NCBI RefSeq assembly: GCF_014190805.1
Contig: NZ_JACHVQ010000001.1
Span: forward strand, 186,001 to 250,000
Direction of reading: 5' to 3'
Length of the DNA: 64,000 nucleotides
Source of the DNA: Flexivirga oryzae
GTDB taxonomy: Bacteria > Actinomycetota > Actinomycetes > Actinomycetales > Dermatophilaceae
The notes under the pieces are model-generated. The model was not told the DNA's origin, searched no databases, and saw only the letters and a list, made by a program, of their open reading frames with translations. The number at the start of each line of letters is the position of its first letter. Position 1 is the first letter of the stretch. The position numbers were made by a program, and so were the translations under genes. Shown piece by piece: positions 31,911-40,560 of this stretch.

Positions 31911-34436
31911 TCAGTTGTCTCGGACGGGTTGTAGCCAGCTGTCGAACATCCCGCCCTGGATGCCGAAGTCGCTGCCGGCGGGCCGGTCACCGGTGGGCAG
32001 CTCCGCACGGGTGAACTCCGCGTCGACGGCCCGGCCCTGCGAATCGATGACGAAGTCGCCACGCAGGTGCACGAACAGGTCGTCCACTCCTCGCTCGAGC
32101 AACGCCAGCTCGACGAACCGGTCGTCGAGCACGAAGGAGATCGCCTTCGACGTCGGCGCCCCGGTGACGACCGCCTTGACGATCAGGCCACTGGCGTCGA
32201 TGGTCACGTCGACCGCCTCGATCGTCCCGATGACCGGGCAGCGGCACGCATAGAGCTTCTGGGCGTCGCCGTCGGCGAACGTGTTGGGCGCGTCGACGGT
32301 GAAGACGTGTACGGCGTCGATCGGCTTCACGTCGACCTCGTCGGTGAATGCGATGGTGAGGCCGAACTCGGCACGTTCGTCCGGGGTACCGGCGTTGACG
32401 ATCACCGTCCGCAGGTCGCCGATCTGCATGGCACCAGCGTGTTTCCAGCTCAGGGCCGCGATGCGGGTCAGATCCTTCTCCAGCCCGGGGCCCTCCGGCC
32501 CTGCCGGCCCTGCCGGACCGGCGGGGCCCGGTGCACCGGTCGCGCCGGGTTCTCCCGGTGAGCCGGGCTCTCCCGGTGAACCGGCCGGCCCGGCGGGTCC
32601 TGCCGGACCCTGCGGACCCGCGGGGCCTTGCGGGCCAACGGGTCCCTGTCCGCCGCCACCGGGGTCGTCGCCGTGCATCTCCTCGCAGCAGTCGAGCAGA
32701 CACTCGATCGTCCGGCTCAGCAGTGCGGTGCTGCGCAGGACCGACCGGCCGTCGCTGTTGTCGATCCGGGCGATGCTCTGCTGCCGGTCGGTGTCCGGAT
32801 CCGGCGGTGGGTCAACGGGATCCAGCACCGTGAATCCGGGTCGGTACCCGTGCAGGGTGGCGATCGGGACACATTCGTGTCCCTCGCAGGACGGGCACAC
32901 CGGCGGTGCGTCCCAGCCGTCCCGGCACCCGCCGGTCCCGCTGATGTCGAAGACGGCCACTCCGCCGGGGTCGCCGCCGTAGGCGACATACACCCGACCA
33001 CCGCCGACCGCGACGTCCCGGGCTGCGCCCTCCCAGCCGATGCCGGGTCCGACGGCCGTGGGGCTCGCGGCGGCGACGCCGGACAGCCGCAGCTGACGTA
33101 CCTGCGAGGTCGTGCCGTCGGAGCTGATCGGATACGCCCAGGGCGCGCCGGCGGCGCCCAGGACCGGCCCGGGCAGTGGCACCGAGCCGCCGAGAGTGCC
33201 GGCAGGCACCGCGATCGCGTGACAGGAACCGTCGGACGTGGCGACGACCAGCGTTGCGTCATCGGCGGCGTCCAGCAGCGTCGGTTCGGCGCTCGCGGGC
33301 AGCACGTCGATCGCGGTGCCGACCGTGCCGGCGGCCAGATCGACCACGTCGACCCGGGTCGGCTCGGTCGCACCGGAGCCGGATACTGCTGCCAGGTAGG
33401 CGGTTCCGGCGTCGGGGCTGATTGCGAGCAGTCCCCGGTCGGTGGGCACAGTGATGGTCGTCGGTGCCGTGGGAGTGGCCGTGTCCAGGTCCGCCTCGTA
33501 GCGCAACAGCACACCGGGTGTCGGGCTGAGCAGGCACAGCCGCCCGTCTGGGCCGATCGCCGTGCTGACCGGTGCGACCGCGCCGTCGGGTACCGCCGTC
33601 GTGCTCGTGACGGACAGGTCGGCGGTGGCCAGCACCGTGAGGGTCAGCACCGCCGACGCATCGTCGTGGACCACGAACAGGTGCGCGGAGTCACCGGACA
33701 ACTCCAGGGCGTGCACCTCGCCGCCGAGGTCGTGCGACCCGGTGGTCGCGGCGGTGGTTGCGTCGACCCGGTAGACGCTGTTACCGGCGGCCACGAGCAC
33801 CGCGCCGGCACCGGTGCGCACGTGCGACGCGTCGGCGATCGCCAGGTCGGTGCCACGCACCAGCGCCGGGCCGGTCCAGCCGGTGGTCGGGGCCGGTGGG
33901 TCGAGTGTCGCGCAGATGTCGAAGGATTCGAGGATGCGGTTGGGCAGGCACCGGTCGTCGTCGCAGCCGCACTCGTCATACAGGACGGGCACCGGCTCCG
34001 TCGGGCACTCGCGGTAGCACAGGCACAACCGCACCTCGTGCGGCTCGTCGTCGCCGGGCGGGATGCTGATCAGCTCGGCCAGCTCGACCCGGGTCCGTTC
34101 GGTCACCAGGATCTCGTTGCCGCAGCAGTCGATCGCGCTGCCCGGGTCGACCACCACGAACCGGTCCCGGCAGGCTGCGGAGTCGTCCTGGTGCACCTGC
34201 AGGCCGCACACCACGCCCGTGCCGTGCAGTCGCTGGTTGTGGTGGCGGATCTTCTCCCGGAAGTAGGACTGCTCGTCGATGAAATCCTGTGGCACCAGTA
34301 GCTTCCCGTACCAGTAGGCGTTGCGCTGGAACGGTGGCAGGTCACAGCCGCCGTCGCAGCAGCCGTGGCCGGGTGCCCCGGCGGCGGGTGTCCCGCCGTC
34401 CGGGCCCGGGTTGGTCACGTGGGTGAAAGTGGACAT
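31911..34436 (-). CDS. eCIS fibre protein 1 with collagen-like segment
   Basis: 841 residues. The N-terminal module (WYGKLLVPQDFIDEQSYFRE, LHGTGVVCGL at 70-79) is shared with the next gene. Residues about 185-530 have beta-propeller-like repeats (VLVAAGNSVYRVDATTAATT, TDRGLLAISPDAGTAYLAAV). A collagen-like stretch of 18 Gly-X-Y triplets occupies about 594-650. The C-terminal part is a beta-rich tip (DEVDVKPIDAVHVFTVDAPN). It seems to be a long trimeric fibre with a collagen stalk. The stop is 8 bases before the next start. Confidence 0.75.
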   Translation of the reverse strand: MSTFTHVTNPGPDGGTPAAGAPGHGCCDGGCDLPPFQRNAYWYGKLLVPQDFIDEQSYFREKIRHHNQRLHGTGVVCGLQVHQDDSAACRDRFVVVDPGSAIDCCGNEILVTERTRVELAELISIPPGDDEPHEVRLCLCYRECPTEPVPVLYDECGCDDDRCLPNRILESFDICATLDPPAPTTGWTGPALVRGTDLAIADASHVRTGAGAVLVAAGNSVYRVDATTAATTGSHDLGGEVHALELSGDSAHLFVVHDDASAVLTLTVLATADLSVTSTTAVPDGAVAPVSTAIGPDGRLCLLSPTPGVLLRYEADLDTATPTAPTTITVPTDRGLLAISPDAGTAYLAAVSGSGATEPTRVDVVDLAAGTVGTAIDVLPASAEPTLLDAADDATLVVATSDGSCHAIAVPAGTLGGSVPLPGPVLGAAGAPWAYPISSDGTTSQVRQLRLSGVAAASPTAVGPGIGWEGAARDVAVGGGRVYVAYGGDPGGVAVFDISGTGGCRDGWDAPPVCPSCEGHECVPIATLHGYRPGFTVLDPVDPPPDPDTDRQQSIARIDNSDGRSVLRSTALLSRTIECLLDCCEEMHGDDPGGGGQGPVGPQGPAGPQGPAGPAGPAGSPGEPGSPGEPGATGAPGPAGPAGPAGPEGPGLEKDLTRIAALSWKHAGAMQIGDLRTVIVNAGTPDERAEFGLTIAFTDEVDVKPIDAVHVFTVDAPNTFADGDAQKLYACRCPVIGTIEAVDVTIDASGLIVKAVVTGAPTSKAISFVLDDRFVELALLERGVDDLFVHLRGDFVIDSQGRAVDAEFTRAELPTGDRPAGSDFGIQGGMFDSWLQPVRDN

Positions 34437-34459
34437 CGCATCCCTCTCCGATCGCTGCG

Positions 34460-36538
34460 CTAGAGGACCGTGGTCGTGCCGAGTTGGGGTGGGCGTGGTG
34501 GTGCGCCGGGTTCGCCGGTGAGCACCGTCGCAGCGCCGAGCCGGCCGTGGTCGCCGTCGTCGCCGAGCACGAAGCCGGACGGGACGCGGGCGACGACGCT
34601 GTCCAGGCCGAGGCAGGACTGCACACCCAACCGCATCCGGGGCTGCACGAACTGCACGGTGCCGGCCGTGTGCGCCGGGGTGCCGAGGTCGACGAGTCGC
34701 TGGATCACCCGCCGTGCCGTGGGTGTGGCACCGGCCGAGGCCGGCACGAAAACTGTGTAGCGGTGGGCGTATACGTGGAACGGGTCACGCAACGGGTCCT
34801 GGCTGGTCTTCAGCTGCGTGACACCGACCTGTGCCCCGTTGCCGAGCTGGCTGCGGTTCACGATGCTCTGCCCCCACAGCCGTGCCTCGTCACCGACCCG
34901 GCTCGCGTCGGTCCGCAGCCAGCGGCGCAGCCGGAAGTGCTCCAGGATGAGCCGCGGCGGTGCCCACGGGGACGGCACGAGAGGTGTCGGGGGACAGGTC
35001 TCCCTGGCGCAGCGGCACCGGCCGGGCTCGTGCGGGCGCTGTGCTGCGGGGCGGCGCTGGTCGATCCCGAGCGCGATCGACAACAGTTCCCGCAGCCCGG
35101 TGTAGGTGCCGCGCAGGTCGTACAACCGTGCCGACGAGGCCAGTAGCCGACGCCGGGTGCGTTCAGGCAGACGGGGATCGAGCGTCAGACCCACCCAGTC
35201 CGACAGCCAGTCCAGTGCCGGCGTCGCCTCCGGAGTCAGCAGCGCGGGCAACGCGTCCACCCGGTCCTCGATGTCACGCAACTGTCGGTCGAACAGGCCG
35301 AGGAAGCGGTCGGTGAACGACGCGCTGTCCGGCTCGGCGCCGTACACCGCGGGCAGGTGCCGCCGCAGGCTGATCCGCGGGAACTCCACCTCGATCCGTC
35401 GCAGCCGCGGGGTCGCGGCACCGGTGCCGGTCAGCCGCACCCGCAGCCACAGGTAGCGGCCGGAGCCGTCGTTCACCAGGGTGTCCCAGCCCTGCGGACC
35501 AGACTCGTCGGCGACCGCGCCACCGGACCAGGCGGTGTCGGGCAGCGCGGTGAGTTGCGGCGTCGGCAACGGTGTGTCGGCGGTGTGCGTCCACACCTGG
35601 AAGCCGGTGAGTTCGGGAAGTTGCGCGTGGATCAGGACGCGGTGCCAGGTGCAGCCACCGATCAGGCTGTCCAGCGGCCCGAGCACAATTGTGCCTGTGG
35701 TCAGCCAGGCCGGCGGTGGCGCCGCACTCGCCGGCGGGTCGACAGGCTCGCCGTCGGCGTCGATGTATGCCGTCCTCGGTGGAACGCAGCACCCGCCGAT
35801 GTCCACGACACCGCCACGATCGACCGGTGGCATCGGCGGCCACGGCACCGGCAGGTCGGCGGCGTCGTCGGCGACCGGGACGACCGAGTCACCGTCGATG
35901 CGAAACACCGGCGCCGGGCCGGAGCCGGAATCGCCTGCGGCATAAACGATCCCGGAGGTGTCGACACCGAGGTAGCAGGTGCCGCCGAGCCCGGTGAGAT
36001 GGCCGAGATAGCGACCCGACCAGGCGAAGGTGTGCAACCGGCCGACGGTGTCCAGCACCCGGACCTGGTGGTGTCCGTCGACCACCACAGCGACCGGCGA
36101 CCACGGCACCGGCGGCCGCCACCGTCCACCGGTCACCGTGCTCGGCAGGGCGAGCACGTGCAGCCAGCCGGCCGGATCGGTCACGAACAACCTGTCGCGG
36201 CACGCCGCGATCGCCCCGGCATACCCCAGCAGCCGGACGGGCACGAACGCACACCGGCACGGGTCGAACCGGACCAGCCGGCGGTGGTCGCGGTCCACCG
36301 CCCAGATCGTGCCTTCGTCGCAGCACGCCATCCCGGCAGGCAGTCGCAGACCGCCGAAACTGCCGCCGGTCTCGGTCAGTCGCCGCACACTGGCCGGGTC
36401 CCGGGCCAACCGCAGCACACCGTGTGCCGCGGTCACCCCGGCCGTGTCGGCGACCTGCCAGCCCGACCTGCCGTCCAGCAGCAGGGACGTCGGGTCGTGC
36501 GGCGGGCGCCGCACCGGGGCGATGGTCGGGGTGCTCAT
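34460..36538 (-). CDS. eCIS phage tail protein (gpI / Afp12-like)
   Basis: 692 residues. The first about 200 residues have propeller-like blades (GTIWAVDRDHRRLVRFDPCR, GIVYAAGDSGSG). The tail protein I part lies at about 400-520: ISLRRHLPAVYGAEPDSASF, TDRFLGLFDRQLRDIEDRVD, ALDWLSDWVGLTLDPRLPER and LYDLRGTYTGLRELLSIALG. Such proteins join baseplate wedge and fibres. ATG 36538 overlaps the baseplate J stop (ATGA). The fusion of a propeller to the tail I part is notable. Confidence 0.85.
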   Translation of the reverse strand: MSTPTIAPVRRPPHDPTSLLLDGRSGWQVADTAGVTAAHGVLRLARDPASVRRLTETGGSFGGLRLPAGMACCDEGTIWAVDRDHRRLVRFDPCRCAFVPVRLLGYAGAIAACRDRLFVTDPAGWLHVLALPSTVTGGRWRPPVPWSPVAVVVDGHHQVRVLDTVGRLHTFAWSGRYLGHLTGLGGTCYLGVDTSGIVYAAGDSGSGPAPVFRIDGDSVVPVADDAADLPVPWPPMPPVDRGGVVDIGGCCVPPRTAYIDADGEPVDPPASAAPPPAWLTTGTIVLGPLDSLIGGCTWHRVLIHAQLPELTGFQVWTHTADTPLPTPQLTALPDTAWSGGAVADESGPQGWDTLVNDGSGRYLWLRVRLTGTGAATPRLRRIEVEFPRISLRRHLPAVYGAEPDSASFTDRFLGLFDRQLRDIEDRVDALPALLTPEATPALDWLSDWVGLTLDPRLPERTRRRLLASSARLYDLRGTYTGLRELLSIALGIDQRRPAAQRPHEPGRCRCARETCPPTPLVPSPWAPPRLILEHFRLRRWLRTDASRVGDEARLWGQSIVNRSQLGNGAQVGVTQLKTSQDPLRDPFHVYAHRYTVFVPASAGATPTARRVIQRLVDLGTPAHTAGTVQFVQPRMRLGVQSCLGLDSVVARVPSGFVLGDDGDHGRLGAATVLTGEPGAPPRPPQLGTTTVL

Positions 36539-38493
36539 GACGGGTCCTGATAAGCCACCGACACCTGGTGCTGCGTCGAATAGGCGAGGGCGCCGTCGGT
36601 GAGCGGCACGTCGCGGCACGGCGGCGCATCCACGCCGTCCACGGTGATCGTCAGCTGCTCGACCGCCGAGACGCCGGCCACCGACAGCACGCGGTGGAAC
36701 ACCCGGGAGAAGGCGATCGTGCCACCGAACGGCCAGCCGGTCCCGGCGTCACCGCCGGTCTGCGGGTCGAAGTAGGTCAGCAGGTCCGCGTCGACATCCC
36801 GCTGTACCTGGGCCAGGTCGGCGGTGTCGGTCGCGACGACCGCCACCGTGATGCTCACCTGCTGGTAGGTGGGCGGCGCGACGTACACCTCGGTGGTCAG
36901 TAGCCGGCGCTCGTTCAGGTAGGCGCACACGGTGCGCAGCGTCGCCTGGCTGGGCACCGGCTTGCGGCTGTCCGAGCGTGGCACGACCACGACGGTGACC
37001 ACACCGGGGATCTGGGCACCCGGGAAGTCCGGGTGCACGAGCGGGAGTGCGCGCGCCCGTGCGATGTCGGCGGCCTGCATCGCGAACAACTCGAAATCGT
37101 CGGTGGTGACCGCCCTGCTCCGCGAGCGGATCGACGCCGGCGCACGCTGCTTGGCCGCGTCCAGGGTCTCCTCGTCCTGGCCGCCGTAGCTGGGCTGGAC
37201 GTTGATCACGTGCGCGTCGTCGATGCCGGGCACGGCGCTGCGCAACGCGTGCAGCGCGCCGGCCGGCACATTGCCCGACGTGCCTCCGCCGTAACGGTAT
37301 TCGGTGGCGACGACGTTCGCGCTGGGATTGTTGACGTTGGCCACCGGGATCGCGCCGTGGATGCCGTCCCCGAAGCGCACCTCACCGGTCGTGCGGTTGA
37401 GCACGTAGTGCAGGCTGTCCGGTCCCGAGCCGTAGAAGTCGTCGACCTGCGTCCACACCTGGTCGCCCGCACCCTGGTCGACGGTGAGGGTCAGGCTGCC
37501 CGCCAGCACCGGCGTCTGGGACAGGGTGAACGTCTGGTCGCGCCGGCCGGTGCTGCCGCCGAGCACCTCGGCATACACCGTCTCCATCTGGGTGAGGGTC
37601 ATCGTGTTGGGCCGAATCGCCAGCACCGCCGGTGGGCGCTCGTAGGCGCTGGTGTCGACCAGCGCCCGCAGCCAGTACAGCGGGGTGGTCACCGGCGCGA
37701 TCGCCGTCGGTACCAGCGCGTTGTCCGGTGTGCGGACGATGATCTCGCCGCTGCGGGTGAAGGCGAGCGTGTCGTCCTTCAGCAGGGTCAGCGGAGACCA
37801 GTCGAAGCCGTCCCAGTACTGCCAGCGCAGTGTGGCCGGCGCGAACGCCGCGGTCGGCGCCAGCCCGCAACTGACCGGTGAGCCGCTCGCCGACGCGGCG
37901 GCCGCCCACGCGTAGAGGGTGATCTCGGTGCCGGGGAAGGGGTCGGTGGCGTCGAACCCGATGAGCAGTGCGGAGCCGGCCGTCGCGGTCGGGCCGAACG
38001 GCTGGTAGCTGCGGGCGGCGCTGTCCGCGGCCGTGACGTCGGCGTAGGAGTGCCCGTCGTACGCCAGGACTGCTCGTGGGGTGGCCTTCAGGCAGACCAG
38101 GGCGCGGTCGGCCTCGAACACCAACGGCGCTCCGCCGCCTGCGGTTTCGGCGATCACCTGGGTCCCCTTCGGCACGGTGGCCAGGGTGTCGGCGGAGGCG
38201 AGCAGCGGGAAGGTGATCTGCACCTGGGCCGGCTGCGCCGGCTGCAGTTCGACACCGAGCAGCTGCAGGAACTTCAGGTAGAGAAGGTCGGGGACCTGGT
38301 TCATCCGGTAGGCGAGCATCTCGCCGAGCCAGGCGAAGACCTGCAGCATCGTGATGCCCGGGTCGCTGTCGTTGTAATCGGTCCACACCGGCTTCCACTC
38401 CGGGGTGTAGCGGGCGATCCGGGAGGTCATCTCGGTGATGATCGAGTCGTAGGTGTGATCGTCCAGCACGGGTATGTCGTCGTCGAGTGGCAC
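36535..38493 (-). CDS. eCIS baseplate assembly protein J (Afp11-like)
   Basis: 652 residues. N-terminal wedge signature YTPEWKPVWTDYNDSDPGIT followed by MLQVFAWLGEMLAYRMNQVP. The middle has two beta domains; the J core appears at about 385-560 (VRFGDGIHGAIP, YRYGGGTSGNVPAGAL, APASIRSRSRAVTTDDFELF). It forms the baseplate wedge with gp25 and the tail I protein. GTG start behind AGGGGAGG; six bases separate it from the gp25 stop. Confidence 0.9.
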   Translation of the reverse strand: MPLDDDIPVLDDHTYDSIITEMTSRIARYTPEWKPVWTDYNDSDPGITMLQVFAWLGEMLAYRMNQVPDLLYLKFLQLLGVELQPAQPAQVQITFPLLASADTLATVPKGTQVIAETAGGGAPLVFEADRALVCLKATPRAVLAYDGHSYADVTAADSAARSYQPFGPTATAGSALLIGFDATDPFPGTEITLYAWAAAASASGSPVSCGLAPTAAFAPATLRWQYWDGFDWSPLTLLKDDTLAFTRSGEIIVRTPDNALVPTAIAPVTTPLYWLRALVDTSAYERPPAVLAIRPNTMTLTQMETVYAEVLGGSTGRRDQTFTLSQTPVLAGSLTLTVDQGAGDQVWTQVDDFYGSGPDSLHYVLNRTTGEVRFGDGIHGAIPVANVNNPSANVVATEYRYGGGTSGNVPAGALHALRSAVPGIDDAHVINVQPSYGGQDEETLDAAKQRAPASIRSRSRAVTTDDFELFAMQAADIARARALPLVHPDFPGAQIPGVVTVVVVPRSDSRKPVPSQATLRTVCAYLNERRLLTTEVYVAPPTYQQVSITVAVVATDTADLAQVQRDVDADLLTYFDPQTGGDAGTGWPFGGTIAFSRVFHRVLSVAGVSAVEQLTITVDGVDAPPCRDVPLTDGALAYSTQHQVSVAYQDPS

Positions 38494-38499
38494 GGGATG

Positions 38500-38919
38500 T
38501 CACCTCCCCTCGGTGATGAAGAACGGATAGACGAGGTTGGCGCGGGCGTTGCTGGTGCGGATGCGGTAGTCGACCCGGATGAGCAGCACGTTGGGCTCGC
38601 CCGGAGCGGGGGAGGCGTCGACGGTGATCACGTCGATGCGCGGTTCGTAGGTCAGCAGCGCGTCACGCACGGTGGAGACGACCTGCGCGATGGTGCTCGC
38701 GTCACCCGGCGCGAACACCAGATCGTGTATGCCGCAACCGAACTCGGGCAGCATCGGCCGTTCGCCCTTGGCGGTGCCGAGGATCAGGTAGAGCGACTCC
38801 TCGATCTTCTGTTCCTGATCGGAGGTCGCGATGGCCCCGGTGGGTGACACCTGGAGGGGGAATCGCCAGCCGATGCCGAGGAACGGGCGGCCGCCGACGG
38901 CGGGCATGGGGGTGCTCAT
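38500..38919 (-). CDS. eCIS gp25/GPW family baseplate protein (Afp9-like)
   Basis: 139 residues, the family's usual length. Features: GIGWRFPLQVSPTGAIATSD, IEESLYLILGTAKGERPMLP (the EPR-like turn reads GERPM), FGCGIHDLVF and TSNARANLVYPFFI. It is the wedge component that nucleates sheath assembly at the baseplate. It follows the 260-aa protein after 58 bases that contain a hairpin. Confidence 0.92.
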   Translation of the reverse strand: MSTPMPAVGGRPFLGIGWRFPLQVSPTGAIATSDQEQKIEESLYLILGTAKGERPMLPEFGCGIHDLVFAPGDASTIAQVVSTVRDALLTYEPRIDVITVDASPAPGEPNVLLIRVDYRIRTSNARANLVYPFFITEGR

Positions 38920-38926
38920 GCGGGGT

Positions 38927-38974
38927 CCCCGCGAAGTATTCGGAGGAGCGAAGCGGGGGAGAAACTTCGTGGGG
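38927..38974. other. hairpin between two eCIS baseplate genes
   Basis: CCCCGCGAAGT (38927-38937) pairs with ACTTCGTGGGG (38964-38974) with one wobble across a 26-base loop. It fills the only gap above 40 bases inside the baseplate part of the operon. It may adjust expression of downstream genes by partial termination or RNA processing. Confidence 0.45.
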
Positions 38975-38977
38975 TGT

Positions 38978-39760
38978 TCATGTCAGGACCCGCTTCGGTC
39001 CGCCGCCGGCCGGCCGGTAGACGACGTGCTCGGCCTCCAGGTCGCCCGCGACCAGCAGTTCCTTGCCCGCGGCCGGGTGGACCTCGATGCCGCCGTCGGA
39101 CCGCAGCACCACGCTCGCCCCTGCCGCGTTGCGGATCGTGACGACCGCGCCCGGGGAGTCGCGGTCGATGACCAGTGCGCCGATCTCCTGCAGTGCGGTG
39201 TTCTTCAGCAGCAGCCGGGTCTGCGTGGCGTCCGTGGGGGATTCGTCCTCACCGGCACCGATGACCATCAGGTTCTTGTCCGCGGCGCCGACCATGGTGA
39301 ACGGTGCGCTCGACGGCCCCGCGACGGCCTGGCCGCCCAGCGGGGTGAACGCCCCGCGCACGGTGTACTGCGGGTAACCGCCGACCGCCTTCGCGAACGC
39401 GGGTGCGCCGGCTGCGTCGGTCGTGCCACCGGCGACCAGCGTTCCCTGCCAGGGTGCCGGGTCGCCGTCGCGATAGGACAGCCCGATCGGAGCGGCGACC
39501 GTTGCCGGCGCGTCCGGCAGCCACTGCTTGGCCTTGTCGTCCCAGACCTCCGGCGCAGCGCCGGCGGTGCGCCGACGCACCACGGCGAACCCGAAACCGG
39601 CGAGTGCGGGCGGTGCGACCGGCCCGCTTGCACCGGCGACCGGAGGGAACGTCACGGTGACGGGTTTCTCCAGCACGGCCGTGGTTTCGACCGGTCCGGC
39701 CACCGGCTGGCCGGCGAACTGCAGTGCAGGAGCCGGGACGGTCAGGACGGGCGTGGTCAT
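38978..39760 (-). CDS. eCIS beta-rich protein in the spike-tip position
   Basis: 260 residues, no recognised family. N-terminal immunoglobulin-like or jelly-roll sheet pattern (PVTVTFPPVAGASGPV, GFAVVRRRTAG), C-terminal short strands (ALVIDRDSPGAVVTIRNAAG, ASVVLRSDGGIEVHPAAGKE). It lies between the spike and gp25 genes, near where Afp10 (PAAR tip) sits in the Afp cluster, but no PAAR repeats are visible. It could be a spike accessory or tip protein. ATG 39760 overlaps the spike gene stop. Confidence 0.5.
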   Translation of the reverse strand: MTTPVLTVPAPALQFAGQPVAGPVETTAVLEKPVTVTFPPVAGASGPVAPPALAGFGFAVVRRRTAGAAPEVWDDKAKQWLPDAPATVAAPIGLSYRDGDPAPWQGTLVAGGTTDAAGAPAFAKAVGGYPQYTVRGAFTPLGGQAVAGPSSAPFTMVGAADKNLMVIGAGEDESPTDATQTRLLLKNTALQEIGALVIDRDSPGAVVTIRNAAGASVVLRSDGGIEVHPAAGKELLVAGDLEAEHVVYRPAGGGPKRVLT

Positions 39761-40560
39761 AGCACGTTCCCCGCTCCCGGGCTGTATGACGAGCTGACCA
39801 CCGACGTGGCCATCAGCGCCTGACACGCGACCACACCGGAGAACGTCGTCATCGCGGAGTTCACCGAGACCGACGCGCCGCTGAGCGTGAGCGTCGTTGC
39901 TTTGCAGGTCAGTTGACCGGTCGTGGTCACCGTGGCGGACGGTGCGGTGACGGTGACCGGCGCGGTCCCGGCGGTCAGCACGACGCCGGTGTCGGAGATG
40001 GACAGTGACACCCCGCCGGCGGTGCTGATCCGCACCTCGCTGGGCGTGTCCGTCATCGTGACGGTCGTGCCGGTGGCGGTCGTCAGCTTGATCTGTGCCG
40101 GTTGGTCCTGCATCGTGACCTGCTGGCCGCCGTTGGTGGTGAGCTGGATGGTCGCGTCCGGGTCGCGCAGTTCGACCACGTTGCCGCCGTTCGTGTGCAC
40201 GTGCACCTTCTCCTGGCCGGACCGATCGTCCAGGTCGATGACGTGCCCGGTCACCGAACGGACCCGGCGGACGTGCTTGTCGATGCTGTCGAACGGCGGT
40301 GTGTCGACGCCGTTGTGCAGGAAGCCGATGATGAACGGGTGGTCGGCGTCGCCCTGCAGGAAGGTCACCAATGCCTCGTCACCGACCTCGGGCATGTACC
40401 AGTAGCCCCGCTTCTCGCCGGCCATCGGTAGCGCGATCGGTGCCCAGCCGTGTGGAATGTCCGACAACCAGGGCAGTTTGATCTGCACGCGGCCCTGCCC
40501 GAGCGGGTCCTCGACATCCGTGATGATCCCGATGACGGGACCGGCGATCGTGTCGGTCAC
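39757..40560 (-). CDS. eCIS baseplate spike protein, GpV/VgrG-like (Afp8 C-terminal part)
   Basis: 267 residues. An OB-fold (GIITDVEDPLGQGRVQIKLP, YWYMPEVGDEALVTFLQGDA, PFIIGFLHNGVDTPPFDS) is followed by a triple-helix needle of valine-alternating strands (VRISTAGGVSLSISDTGVVL, TLTLSGASVSVNSAMT). GTG 40560 overlaps the GpD gene stop. Together with the next gene upstream it makes the split equivalent of Afp8/VgrG. Confidence 0.9.
   Translation of the reverse strand: MTDTIAGPVIGIITDVEDPLGQGRVQIKLPWLSDIPHGWAPIALPMAGEKRGYWYMPEVGDEALVTFLQGDADHPFIIGFLHNGVDTPPFDSIDKHVRRVRSVTGHVIDLDDRSGQEKVHVHTNGGNVVELRDPDATIQLTTNGGQQVTMQDQPAQIKLTTATGTTVTMTDTPSEVRISTAGGVSLSISDTGVVLTAGTAPVTVTAPSATVTTTGQLTCKATTLTLSGASVSVNSAMTTFSGVVACQALMATSVVSSSYSPGAGNVL

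Noticed and set aside
39757..40560. PAAR domain at the spike tip
   Set aside because: No PAAR motifs or Pro-Ala-Ala-Arg repeats seen in the spike or its neighbour.
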